64,000 nucleotides of DNA, taken from the NCBI RefSeq assembly GCF_047511655.1, contig NC_133390.1:89845583-89909582 (forward strand), in the 5' to 3' direction. The translations under genes were made by a program, and so were the position numbers. How positions within the stretch are numbered: position 1 is the stretch's first letter; the number at the start of each line of letters is the position of its first letter. The notes below the pieces were generated by a model, which searched no databases, was not told where the DNA came from, and was given only the letters and a program-made list of their open reading frames with translations. Source of the stretch: Castor canadensis. Lineage: Eukaryota; Chordata; Mammalia; Rodentia; Castoridae. Shown here one piece after another: positions 24,753 through 36,800 of the stretch.

Positions 24753-25061
24753 TGTAAGGAAATGTAGGCCCCAAAAGTGACCATGTGGAGAGGAGTGATC
24801 TGGCCAAGAGATTCTTTATTGCCGGGTGGGAGAAGGAGAGAGCAGAGAGAGCCAAGAGAAAGGGAGAGAGGGGCAGAGGCTTAAATACCCCTCAGTGAGA
24901 CTTGGCATGATCTGATTGGTTAGGATCTTATGGTTCATGATGATTGGAAGTTGGGGCAGAAGGAGGATTCAAGCTACACTTGAGGCAGGACCGTGACCCT
25001 GGAAAACAGAAGCTTAAGGGTGCAGTAAGAACTGAAACCTATAGCGCCATTATTGCCAACA
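24753..25061 (-). repeat. 5' LTR of the provirus
   Basis: 309 bp, bounded by TG and CA. In minus-strand reading it has a TATTTAA box (plus TTAAATA near 24882), then an AATAAAGAATC poly(A) signal (plus 24812-24820). The U3 includes a CCAATCAGATCATG stretch. It differs from the 3' LTR mostly in a GA-rich tract and at scattered single bases. Confidence 0.85.
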
Positions 25062-26287
25062 AAGACCACACCACATGTGGAAAGGAAAGGTTTATTGGAA
25101 CCAGACCACAGGGCCATCACTCTTTTCGGGTTCAGAGTGAGGTGGCTTGGCTGAAAATGGGTAGTGGGCTTTATAGGAGGGGCCAAGCCATGCGGGAGGG
25201 AGAGAGTCTTTGGTCTCTGATTATCTGCAATCACCAGATGGAACAGGTCAACATGCCTGGCTAGTTGAGTAACTGGAAGTTCCTGAGTTGTTTTGCAAGC
25301 TGAGAAACATGCAGGGAGAAATAAGCTGTCATAAATCAGGGGGTCTGGTTTTAAGGTGTTAGCCTCAGGTCCTTCCACCCACCCCAAGAATGCCAGGGAC
25401 CTAACGGGGGTATCAGAATACAAGACTTCAAGTTATACCACAAAGTCAAAATAACAAAAACAGCATGTTTTTGTGCCACTACACAAAACAGTGGCCCAAA
25501 AACAGACATGTAAAGTAATGGAAAAAACCCACATAGTTATAGCCATCTGTATAGGGAAAAGTGGATAACCACAGGTTGAAAACTGAAACTAGGTCCTTTT
25601 CTCACATCCTGTACACCTATCAATTCAACATGGATCAAAGAGCTTAATGTGAGACCTGAATCTTTGAAACTACTACAGGAAAATATAGGGAAAAAACTTG
25701 TAGATATAGGCATAGGTAATGACTTGCTGAACAGGACTCCAATTGCTTGGGAAATAAGAGCAAGAACTGACAAATTGGATGGTGTCAAATGCTTCTGCAA
25801 ATCAAAGGAAATAATTAACAGAAAAAAGAGGCAATACCAGTATGTGAGAAAAATCTTTGCAAGGTATTCATCAAAGGATCAATGTCCAAAATACAGAATT
25901 TAAACACTAAAAGATCAAATAATTCAATTAAAAAAGTGGGCAAATGAATTGAACAGATAGTTCCCCAAACTAGTACAAATGGCAAATAAATACATGAAGA
26001 AATGCTGAATATCCTTAGGCATATAGAAAATGCCAATCAAAATAACACTGAGATTCCAACTTGCCCCAGTTAGAATGGCAATCGTCAAGAAAACAAACAA
26101 ATGCTGGTGAAGGTGGGGGTGGAGGATGAGGAACCCTTATACACTGTTGTGGGAATGTAAATTAGTGCAGGCTCTATGGAAATCAGTATGGAGAATCCTC
26201 AAAAACTATAAATAGAACTACCATATAAACCTGCTAAACCACACCTGGGCATATATCTAAAGAATAAGTCAGCATACAGATTCACAT

Positions 26288-26745
26288 TGTTGGGTCTGGA
26301 GACCTAAGGCAGATGAGTGGGTATCCCATCCCCCATGGAGGGCAATATCTTTCCTACATTCTGAGGAGATGGAGGCCTGCATTCCTGCATCCTAAAGGAG
26401 AGATACAGATGGGCCACAGGGCTGATGAGCAAAATGCTCTCAAGATTGTTTCCCCTCCACCAGTAAAGGTGCAAACCAAACCAGTTCACCTGAGAAAGCC
26501 CGCGAATCCATGGCCAATGAGAAAAACCCACTTAACCCAGAGTTAGAATGCCCATAAAAACTCCAGCCGTCACCTGTGCAGCAAGCCACCGGCTTCTGGA
26601 CTCCGCCATAGCACCTTAGCTGTAGCCTTTCTTTTCTCTCTAATAAATCCCACTTTATATACCGGCTTTGGCTCATCATTCAGCTGCCTCATGAGCCAGT
26701 TCTCTGGCCTGTGAAAGCAAGAACCCTCGACACCAGCACATAACA
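26288..26745 (+). mobile_element. Solo LTR inside the truncated L1
   Basis: 458 bp, from TGTTGGGTC to ATAACA, flanked by ACAT on both sides (26284-26287 and 26746-26749), a 4-bp target duplication as for class I elements. It has CCCATAAAAACTCC near 26552 as TATA-like box and AATAAA at 26642-26647. Unlike the other two LTRs here it is in the plus direction. Confidence 0.8.
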
Positions 26746-27464
26746 ACATGCACTATTCACAATAGCTAAGCTATTCAGCAAAAAGAATTATGTTGTTTGT
26801 ATGATGACGGATGGAAAGGGAGGTTATCATGTTGAATGAGACAAACTAAGCTCAGAAAGACAATATTGCACGCTTTTGTTCATATGTGGAATTCTAGATC
26901 AGACAATAACATGACATGATTGTTAAAGCGTACTCTTGGGGAGCCACCGGGAAGGGGGACGGGGAAAGGAGACAGTGATAGGGGGTGACAATGATCAAAG
27001 TACATTATATACACATATGAAAATAGAAAAATTAAACCCATTAAAGATGTTAAAAGTGGGAAGGAAAGAAAAATATAAATGCAGTGGATTTCATAGAAGA
27101 GCATTATATGCATGCATGTTAGTATCACAATGATACTTTTACAATTAATTTATGCTATTAAAGTAGAAAAAAATTCATGTATATAGGTTTGAAAAGAATG
27201 ATATACAGCTTTTAAAACCATGAAAAGATTATAAACTTTATTATTAGTCACTGAAAATTTATTAAGGTGCTAACACTTTTGGTTCAACATTTCTTGTACA
27301 ACTTAAAGTCCCCTGAATAATCCAGATGTGTACAAATGACCCTACTCCTGACACTCAGCATAGTTAGACTTCTCTTCTGTAATGTGCATTTGCCAGATAA
27401 ACAAAACATTAACTTGCCAAAGATACCACAACTGTAGTTATTCATAGATTCCTATTATTTCTCC

Positions 27465-27682
27465 AGATTTTTTGTTTTTTGTACTGTGGATTGAACTCAG
27501 GGCCTCATTATTGCTAGGGAAGCACTCTGCCCCTTGAGCCATGCCCCTTGTCCTTTTGCTTTTGTAGTTTGTTTTCAGATAGGGTCTCATGATTTTGCCT
27601 CACCAGGTTTGGACCACCATCCTCCTATCTCTTCCTCCAGAGTAGCTGGGATTACAGATGTGAGCCATCACACCCAGCTTTT
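27465..27682 (-). repeat. ID-B1 composite SINE
   Basis: Inverted ID head (GGATTGAACTCAGGGCCTCA, CACTCTGCCCCTTGAGCCAT) continuing into an inverted B1 (AGTAGCTGGGATTACAGATG). Confidence 0.85.
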
Positions 27683-27790
27683 AGTTTTTATTACTACATT
27701 TTAAATGTTCTTAAAAATGAAGTTGAAACCCCCAAATCAAAAACTTTCATCTGAACCAACACTGAGAAAAAGAACAATGGAAGAAGCTCT

Positions 27791-27838
27791 TTTATTCACC
27801 CAAGAGCAAAAATACAGACTGCTATGAATTAATTTATT
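27791..27838 (-). terminator. Candidate NDUFB5 poly(A) signals
   Basis: Two AATAAA hexamers on the minus strand (plus-strand TTTATT at 27833-27838 and 27791-27796), 44 and 86 bases after the NDUFB5 stop. Either would give a short 3' UTR. A longer UTR running through the adjoining SINE cannot be excluded. Confidence 0.5.
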
Positions 27839-27881
27839 TTCCACTTGAGAGAATAGGCTTTGTATTTGGAGAAATGAATGA

Positions 27882-30800
27882 TCAGTTGTCAGGAGTTGCT
27901 TTTGGAGAATGATCAATAAGCTCCTTATCAATGGTTGGATATTGATACCATGGTCCATCGCCCCTAGCACGCATTAGTCTTCGAACTTCCAGCTCCTTTA
28001 ACCTGTAACAAATGGAGTAACAACACTGTGATTCCAGCATTTCCAGTTACAATCACAGTTCCATTGTGATTCCAGCACTTCCATCTTTCAGATGCTAGAA
28101 GAGTCATTTACAGAATGCCTACTATTATACCATATGCTATGCCAACTTGTAGGAAAATGTAAGTTTTTGGAGGAGCTCATATCCTTTGTCTATACTAGTG
28201 CCTGTCATCATTAGCACAGAAAACATCTCACAGGGAAATTGTATCTTATTCACCAGTATCATACTATGCCTGGTCATTAGACAGTATTTGTAAAGAAAAA
28301 AGAAAGAGAAAAACTAAGAACATTCTCCAACTCTAAGATCTACTCAGCTGTCCTCATCCTTCTTTCACAAACTGAATAATCTGCTTTCCCTCTTCCACAC
28401 CCAAAATTTGCACAAGCTACCATACATTCTTGAAACAGTCACTTTCCCATTAAATTTCTAGTCTTCCATTTTTATACAACACATATTTACTGTTTCATCT
28501 GACTGGAAATTAGTCACAACTAAATAATTCACTTTATTACCATTAAACAGCTCATTAACCTTATCTGTGAGAGATTATATACCTTTGTAACTATGTACTG
28601 AAGAGAGTATATTTATTCACCTTTTTACAGATTAAATACCATCCTCTTTTTCTACACTTTTGAATGCAGTTATTCAAAATGTAATTAAAATACTAAACAA
28701 ATTACTAACTAGCTAAATTATGGCTCACCTATATAATGGATGACTACGTAACTATTACAAAGAATTAGGGAGAATCTGTAGGTAGTAATGTGGAAGGTGA
28801 CGGACATACTATTAGGTTAAAAAAAGTAAGGTATAAGGGCTAGGGGTGTAGCTCAGTGGTAGAGAGCTTGCTAGCACATGCAGGCCCTCGGTTTCATCCC
28901 CAACACTGGAGAAAAAAAGAAAAACAAAAACAACAAGATGTAAAGTATGTATAGCACCTTCCCATTTCATTAAAAAACAATAAATTGCCATTTATGAGTA
29001 TGCATAAATACACAAAGACAAGAATATTAAAAACATGAAAGACTAAAAATAATAGGTAAATCTGGGAGGGTCAACTATGGGAGAGACTCTTATTTATTCA
29101 TATTTCAGTTTTCCAAATATATAAATGCAAGCTTTCTAAAACAGCAGATACCCCGCCCCCCTGCCCATTCCATGGCATCTTTCCTTTAGGGGTAGAAGTC
29201 AGGGGTTGGGTAGGTCTGTTTTTTTTTCTTTTGTTTTATGACTGTTTAGGATCTCTGTTTATCTGAGGAATTCTAGGGTCTCATGTAATTGGAACTCAAA
29301 GTTATGTGTATGAAGTTCAGAAAAGTCTTATATTACCAAGTATGAGCCACACTGCTGTTCTATGCTCATAAGTGCACACCTAGGAAACACAGCTAATTAT
29401 ATGCTCTTTTTCAACATTTAATTATCTTCCAGTATCACAGCACTTTTTTTATAAACCACAGAGTTTAAAACAGAATAGAAAATTGATCAGCGGTAGCCTG
29501 GGGCCAAGAATAAAGGGTGGAGATTTATTGGAATGGTTGGACAGATGTACACAAGAATATTTTAGGGTGATTGAAATGACCTTCACTGTGGTAGTGGTGG
29601 TCACATAGGTATACACTTTGTCAAATGCCCAGTGACCTTAATGGGTGCATCTATTTGCTTTTCAATTATATGTCATTTCTAACACTAAAATATATTCAGA
29701 TTGATTATTTCTTATATATGTTCCTAGTGCTGGGGATTGAATGAAAGGCCTTACACATTCTAAGCACATGTTCTACCACTGAGCTATGTCTCTAGCCCAC
29801 ACAAGAACTTCTAAAAAATAATGTTAGAATAATATATTTACCTATTTAATTACTATTAGGGTTCTCTGCATGACACAAAATCCCAGAAGCTTAAGAAAAA
29901 GACTAACAAACCTGACAATTAAATGAGCAAATACATATGAAGTAACTAAAACACTGGTATATAGTAAAAGAGCTCAAAAGTGCATTAGAGCTGGAGTTAT
30001 AGCTCAAGTTGTTAAAGGCATGCATAAAGCCCTGGGTTCAATCCTCAGTATCACGAAAGAAAAAAAAAAAAAAGAGGTATTAGCTGCTATTACGTATTTG
30101 TTATTTGAAACAAACAAAAAAATTCATAGTGCGAAAAATTCTTCATTGCCAAAATGCAAGTGACAAACCATGAAAACCCATCTGCAACAAAACCAAAACA
30201 GGCTAATTATCAGCAAAAATATTTGTTTGATAAATTCCATTACTGAGAAACAGAAATTATCGTATACTGGGGATGGAAAAAGTAACTGGTATTACTGTCT
30301 GGGAAAGAACCTGGCAGTATTTATTCAACACTTAAAAGACATACACTATTTGGTTAATTGGTGCCATGTTAGGAATTTGCTTCCTACATATATATATATA
30401 CACAAATACATAAATTTGGAAAGAACATAGGGAACTGGTTAGAAAACTAATCCATCCAATGAAATATATAATGCTGTCATTATAACAAATGAGGTAGGTA
30501 TATGCTATTACAGAAAAAGCACCAAGCTACATAAAATAAAGAAGGTGCAAAATAGTGTTCATAAAGATTCTATCTGTATCAATATAACTTTTAATTATAT
30601 TGTAAAATATGTATTTTAACTCATAAAATTTTCTCTAGGAACATATGGAACAAATTGTTAAACAGGAGTCATTTTTAAGAGTTTGACTAGATTTGGATGG
30701 AAAGAAACTGGGTAGGGTGAGGACAGGATTTCCTTGTACACACACACATAAAAAAACAGATTTAAAAACAAATTCCTGTGAGGACTGTGAGTAGTCACCA

Positions 30801-33800
30801 ACTCACAGTCCTCACTCTAACGAGGCTTTCTCTCTTCTATCTACATCCTTTTACAAAGATCATACACAGTGCTGCAATTTTTATTAATTTATTTTCCCTA
30901 TGGTTTGCAACCCAAGGAAATGATTTTCTTCCCCACGCCTTTCTTACCGTAAGTCAGTCTTTTCAGCTTCAATCTGAAGGATAGCCATTGTTCTTTCATA
31001 ATTCTTTTCAGGACTATCAAAGAAATTACGGGCAATCCATCTTGAGATAGGATGCTGCAGGAGAAAATTTCTTTAGAAGTAGTCAGTTTCTAAGCAAATA
31101 CTTTGGTTTTATAGTTTACTATTATTTAAAATGACCATTTCACCAGTACCACCAAAAAAATAAATAAATAAAAAGACCATTTCAGTTAGATAAACCAGTA
31201 ACATTTACTATATGCCAACTATTTTACATACATTTTAAATCATTTTAATACATTAGATAGATACTATTTTTGCCGCCCATTTTAGAGATGAGCAAATCAC
31301 ACAAATTATGCAGCTAAGTGGCAGCATCTGGACTAAACCAGTAGGTATGTCTGACTCCAAAGCCTGTACTCTTTCCCATTCCTCTACACTGAGGTATCCT
31401 AAGTGGCAGAGGCAGGAGACAAGCACAGGTTTTGTTGATCTAAACATGAAGCTCTTTCCACCAGTTAGCAAAATAAATAAATAAACAATTTTTTTATGGT
31501 TTAGCTTAACTTTTGACTTTTTGGGGGGAGGGGGTACAGTGGGGAATTACTAAGGTTTGAAGTCATAGCCTCACACTTGCTCTACCACTTAAGTCACATC
31601 CTCAGCCCTTTTTGTGTTAGTTATTTTTCAGATAAGGTCCTGCATTTTTTGCCTGGGATGCTTAGACCTTAATCCTCCTACTTATGTCTCAACTTTTTGC
31701 CTGGCCTAGAAAGGAGATCCTCCCAATCTTGGCCTCCAGAGTAGCTGAGATTACAGACATGAGCCACTGCACCTGGCCAGTTTTCCTTAAAATTTAATAA
31801 TGAAGCAGGCTAGAGGCATGGCTAAAGCAGCAGAGCTTCTGCCTAGCTGTGAAGCTCTGAGTGCTGGTATAATAATAATAGTAATAATAATAATAATAAT
31901 GCATTTCTTTTCTAAAATATGACTCTTTCAGATAATAAAATTCAATAAGCATATTCTATTCAAGGCCATCTCACTATAATACTTGTGAAGACAATGAACA
32001 AATTAATTTTGTGTTTGGGTGGCAGTGACAGTATGGTATAGTGACTATCAGTGCAGGCTCTGGAGTTGAACTGACTGAGTTTAAATTCATACTGGACCTC
32101 TCTCTTGGACAGATCACTTGAGTATGAGTTTCCCTACCTCTAAAGTGAGAATAATAACAGTACTTTGAATATAAGATGAGATAATATTTGCAAAACATTT
32201 AGTATGGTACCAGATACACAGTAGGTGACAGCTAGCATTAGTGCTGGTAACATCTTTCCTATGGCAGTGAACTTAGGAAAAATTTTGTTAGGCTGCTAGG
32301 TTGATAACATATTTTCAGAGTCATTCTTTAAAAATACTGTAAAGCTTAATACAAGAAAAAACAATGAAGTACCAAAAGTAGTTGCATGTAAAAAGTAAAA
32401 ATGTACCATACACTTGATATCAAAAATTGAATATAAAACTGAATCATAATTGCCTAATTAAGACATTAACTAGCACATTGACAAGATAACTAACAGAAAG
32501 TAATTTGCAATGATCAATACAAACCTTGTAATATTCCCAATGTTCTGGAATATAGCCTTCTGGAATTTCTGCCAACTCAGCTTCGCCTAATAAGAGAAAA
32601 TCATGAGTTCAACTTAGGCATTAGGAGTTTATAATACTCTTTTGTTTTTTTTTTCTTTTGGCAGTACTGGGGATTGAACTCAGGGGCTCACAGGCTAGCA
32701 CTTGAGCCATGTCCCCAGCCCTTTTTGTTTTGGTTTATTTTTCAGATAGTGTTTTGCACTTTTGCCCAGGGCTAGCCTTGGACCACAACCCTCCTATCTC
32801 TCCCTTCCAAGTAGCTGGGGTTATAGGCATCAACCATCATGCTGAGCCCAATAATACTAATCCTTCACCAATAAATAAAATAACTTCCGGTAGCTTTAAA
32901 AATCTTTTCTTCTTTTATTTGTACCAATGAAAATCTAATTTTCTAAATTTACTTTAATGTGGTTGAAAATAAATCCATCCACTGGGTACTTTTTAGCTAT
33001 CTTCTTGGTATAAAGCAGTATTTATAAGCCACCCCCCTTACCTGCCCCACTTTTTAAAACATTTTTGAGACAGGCTCTTACTACATAGTTCAGACTGGTC
33101 TTGAACTCATAATTCTCTGGCCTCAACCTACCCAGTGCTAGGATTACATGCACCATCACACCCAACCTGCTTATTTATAATATTACAAGACACAATGAAA
33201 GATATATTATTCCTTCTGATCTTTCCTCTACCAATTAGACAAAATATTTTAGGATTCAAGGTGTTAGGAGTACTCTGAACAGAATTTCCCATGAAAATCC
33301 AATGTCATTCACACCTTCATTGTTTTTGAGAGGATTATAAGGTTATATATTCCAGGATGAATTTAAAATTTCTTCAGTCTCTCAGCTTCTCTTCTACCTG
33401 TCTCCTTCTACTTTATTCAGATTTGTCAAAACTGGTTTGGGGAACAAGCAGAGGGAAGAGAAGTCTTTCAGAAGCTTCCTACATGGCCTCTATAGAATTC
33501 CTTACCTTAAAGGCTTTTGGAGGGAAAAAGAGAAATGTTAAAAAATAACATGGTGTATCATTGTAGATTAAGAGTTGGTTATTTTAAAATAAATTGGCAC
33601 GCCTATGTTTATTTTACTATTTAAAGAGTCTTTCATTATAATATTCATAACTTCCTTTAAAAAATTAATGTGTTTTTAAAATTTACCAATTTGGCGGTGC
33701 TAGGGGAAGGTGAACTTACCAATAAATACATTCACCAGAGTTATGCCGATTGCTACTGGAATCCCAGTCAACAAAATGTAGAATTTCTGTTAAGATTTAA

Positions 33801-36800
33801 AAAATAAAAAGTTTTTCTCATGATCATTTCCTAACTCTCCCCACCCTCAAATTATCCTCACTTGATTTCCTTTTATTTCTTGCAAAATAAACATGCCAAA
33901 AAGAGAATACAGTATCAGATGATTGATTTCTTTGATATTCTTTTACTCTAACTTTTAGATGCTTACATTTGCTACCAAAAATGAAATTAAGAACAGTTAA
34001 TTATATAAGCATAATACAATATACATTTGCTTTTTGGTTAAAGTAATCTCATAAAAGTTAGAAAATGTTAAAATAAGAAAATGTAAAAAAATTAAGAGTG
34101 ATTTCAACCACTCAAACCACAATAGGATTTGAGTTCGTCATGACAAGAAAAGAGAGGGTTCACGCAAGGGGACAAGGAGAAGGTTAAGCACAATGGGAGG
34201 GCAAAAGAAGGTCTCAAGGCAGCCAGAGCTTCAGGGACAGTGGTAGGGAATGCAAACTCCCATTTCCTAAGCCTCTGTTTTCATTTTGTAAGAACCTTAC
34301 AATATAAACACATAGTCATTGCTCTAAATAAGTAATATTATTGCTAAATTAAGACCATGAAGCAACCATTCTAAAATCAATATTCCCTAATGACTTATAA
34401 ATAAAAAAATTACATCCCAAAATAAAACAGCTCATTTATTAAAAGAAGTCTTTCTGTGCATTCTTTGGTAATTTAAATAATATTTTAAGAATCATCCTCA
34501 CATGAATCAATTTTTAAAGTTTTATAAATTTGCAGGCTTTTTTCGTCTTTCATCTTCTTTTTTTTTTTGGTTCTAGAGATGGAACCCAAAGCCTGGTACA
34601 GGCTAAGCCAGCACTGCACAACTGAGCTCCACCCTGAGACTTGGAGATTTCTCTTCTTTTTCTGGGGTTTGAACTCAGTACTCACACTTGCTAGGCAGGC
34701 ACTCTACCACTGGACCTACTCTACCAGCCTTTTTTTGTGTTGGTATTCCAGATAGACTCTCCCGAACTATTTGCCTGGACTAGTTCAAACTAGATCCTCC
34801 TGATCTCAGCCTGGATTATAGATGTGAACCACTGGTGCCCATCCTGGAGATTTATGTTTCACTCTTAAAGCAGGGAACACAAACTAGCCAAACTTCACAC
34901 TTTTGAGAAGCAAGGAATGGCTCAGTTTTACCTCCAATTAGTATAAATCCTTTTTTGAAGGAAAGGTTTCACTAACAAAAGGAGATTCAGTAACAAATCA
35001 AATTTTACTATACAATCACAGTATCTTTTGAGAAAAGAAATATGAATTTACAAAATCAAAATCTTTTATAAAATGAGACACATTTTCTAAAGAGGAAGCA
35101 CTCTGAGTTTGGCAAAAAAAATTTTTTAACTCACCAGTAATTTTAAAAAACGTCTGTCATAGAAGGAAGAAGATTTGATGATGAACAGTCTTTTCCCATG
35201 GTCTCCACTGTGTCGCACAGGAGCTGCGAATATTAAGTTACCACTTTATACAAAGTTCAAGGTTCATGCAGGTGTGTAGTGTTATATTATGAGACAAAAT
35301 CCTATTAATTTATTTACTAGGAGGCAGGAAAGTCAGATACTCTTGGTAAGCTGTCATCTTTGTTTTCCTCTGAAACAAATATTAACTAAAGCTGCAAAAG
35401 AAATAAATTTAATTTAATTACGCCATTTCGTTTGTTGAGGTTTTACACAAAATATACATTAGGAAGTTGCTGTGAAATAGATGGAAAGGACAGCATTATT
35501 TATTCAACAAATCCCCTTCAGGAATTTGACTTGTTACAAAGCTATACACTCTATCTTGATAAATTCCATAGTAAGCCACTTCTGATTTAGAATATCCTCC
35601 TCTTCAAATCCTCCTTGCCTCCACCCATGGAACTTAATCAGGCCTGCTAGCAATAAACTGAGGCAGCATTTCACTCCTGTACCCTCTTTCTACATTTTCC
35701 TCCTTTCTTGGAGGGCTGCAAGGATAACTACAGGCATTCTAGCCCTTCCCGCTGGGAGCAGGAGGGGTCCTGGCTGTTGTAGAGAAATGGGATTACTAGG
35801 CTTCCACTGTGTAACTGAACTCAGATTTTACTTGTGAGTCACCATGAAAAGAAAAATTTTAATTTCCCACTAAAGGAATTTCAGTCCTAATAGAGGTCAG
35901 AAAGATCTGTACCCTTTGTTCATATTAACCTCTGGAATGCTCCTCTTCCTGAAATCTATCCATTTGGCTCAGAGACGTCTTACCCTCTGAGAAGCCAACG
36001 CTGGTCCCAATTAAATGAGACCTTCCCTCTTCTCAATTGCTGTACAGCCTAGCGAGTGCATGGTCATCTTTCAGTATCAGTATCCATGAAGGACTGGCTC
36101 CAGGACCCCCGCAGATACCAAACTCTGCAGATGCTCAAGTCCCTTACATAAAACGATCAGCACATAACCTATGCACGTTCTTCCATATACTTTAATTTCC
36201 TTATATTTACTTTAAGATTACTTATAAAACCTAATACAGTGAATGCTATGTGAATAGTTGCTATATTGTATTGTTAAGGGAATAATGATCAAAAAGAAGT
36301 CTGCACATGTGTAGTTACAGACACAAATTTTTTCAGAATATTTTCAATTCATGGTTGGTGAGATATGAGTATGCAGAACCCAATGACCAAGAAGAAAACT
36401 ATTTACTTTCATTATTGCCTTTTTTTTTCTTTTTTTGCAGTGGCTCAGGCCTACACCTTGAGCCACTCCACCAGCTCCCTCCCCTCTTCTTTATGATGGG
36501 TTTTTCTGAGATAGGGTCTCACAAAGTATTTCCCCAGTCTGGCTTCAAATTACAATCCTCCTGATCTCTGCCTCCTGAGTAGCTAGCATTATTGGCCCCA
36601 TGCTCATTACTGCCATTTTTAACTATAAATGTTTTGAAGGTAGGATTTCTTAATTTTGGTGTCATCTGCAGCATCCTGCAATGAATTTAAGGAGTCAACT
36701 CACAAGACAATTAGAAGCTGGCATGAATTTACTAAATATAATTCATTCTACTTGGCCTCTAAAATAATAAGATTAAGAGAATTTGACAAAGTAATGTGGA

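Larger units (their letters stand above)
19712..25061 (-). mobile_element. Endogenous retrovirus, 5.35 kb, two LTRs, defective and rearranged
   Basis: Class I (gammaretrovirus-like) provirus on the minus strand. The 5' LTR is at 24753-25061 and the 3' LTR at 19712-20028; both run TGTTGGC...CTTACA. The target duplication is AAGAC (19707-19711 and 25062-25066). Interior order in its own direction: primer site, leader with a donor-like site (GGTGAGT at 24605), gag start 24272, a non-retroviral block, gag end, protease, start of reverse transcriptase, an AT-rich block, RT thumb, end of env, polypurine tract. At 5.35 kb it is well short of the 8-9 kb of an intact element. No frame is intact. Confidence 0.88.
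19688..25406 (-). mobile_element. Solo LTR (outer), itself interrupted by a provirus
   Basis: Two pieces, 19688-19711 and 25062-25406, together about 365 bp. Minus-strand direction: AATAAA in CCAATAAACC near 25090 and TATAAAG near 25170. The right-strand termini are TG at 19688 and CG at 25405-25406 (an expected CA with one change). It is flanked by GGGG at 19684-19687 and GGGG at 25407-25410, a 4-bp target duplication within the L1. The break inside it, AAGAC on both sides of the provirus, is the provirus target duplication. Confidence 0.75.
18752..27045 (+). mobile_element. 5'-truncated LINE-1 split by later LTR insertions
   Basis: L1 sequence in three pieces: 18752-19687, 25407-26287 and 26750-27045. 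It starts in the ORF2 fingers/palm region (matches the first L1 from about 11165) and runs to the 3' UTR. It is more diverged than the L1 at 7480-13780, with internal gaps (for example the stretch after 26775). The first break falls at the GGIT.PDFKLYY position of ORF2: the left piece ends at GGGG and the right piece resumes with GGGG then the expected TATCAGAATAC. The second break falls at the ORF2 region that codes RMFIAALFTIAK in the first L1. Confidence 0.85.

Noticed and set aside
24974-25423. 149-codon minus-strand open frame
   Set aside because: Spans an LTR-LTR junction (provirus 5' LTR and outer solo LTR); not a protein family I know, and it crosses an insertion point.
28838-28935. 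tRNA-like sequence (GTAGCTCAGTGGTAGAG, GTTTCATCCCC)
   Set aside because: A tRNA-derived SINE head with an A-rich tail, one of many copies; no complete cloverleaf, so not a tRNA gene.
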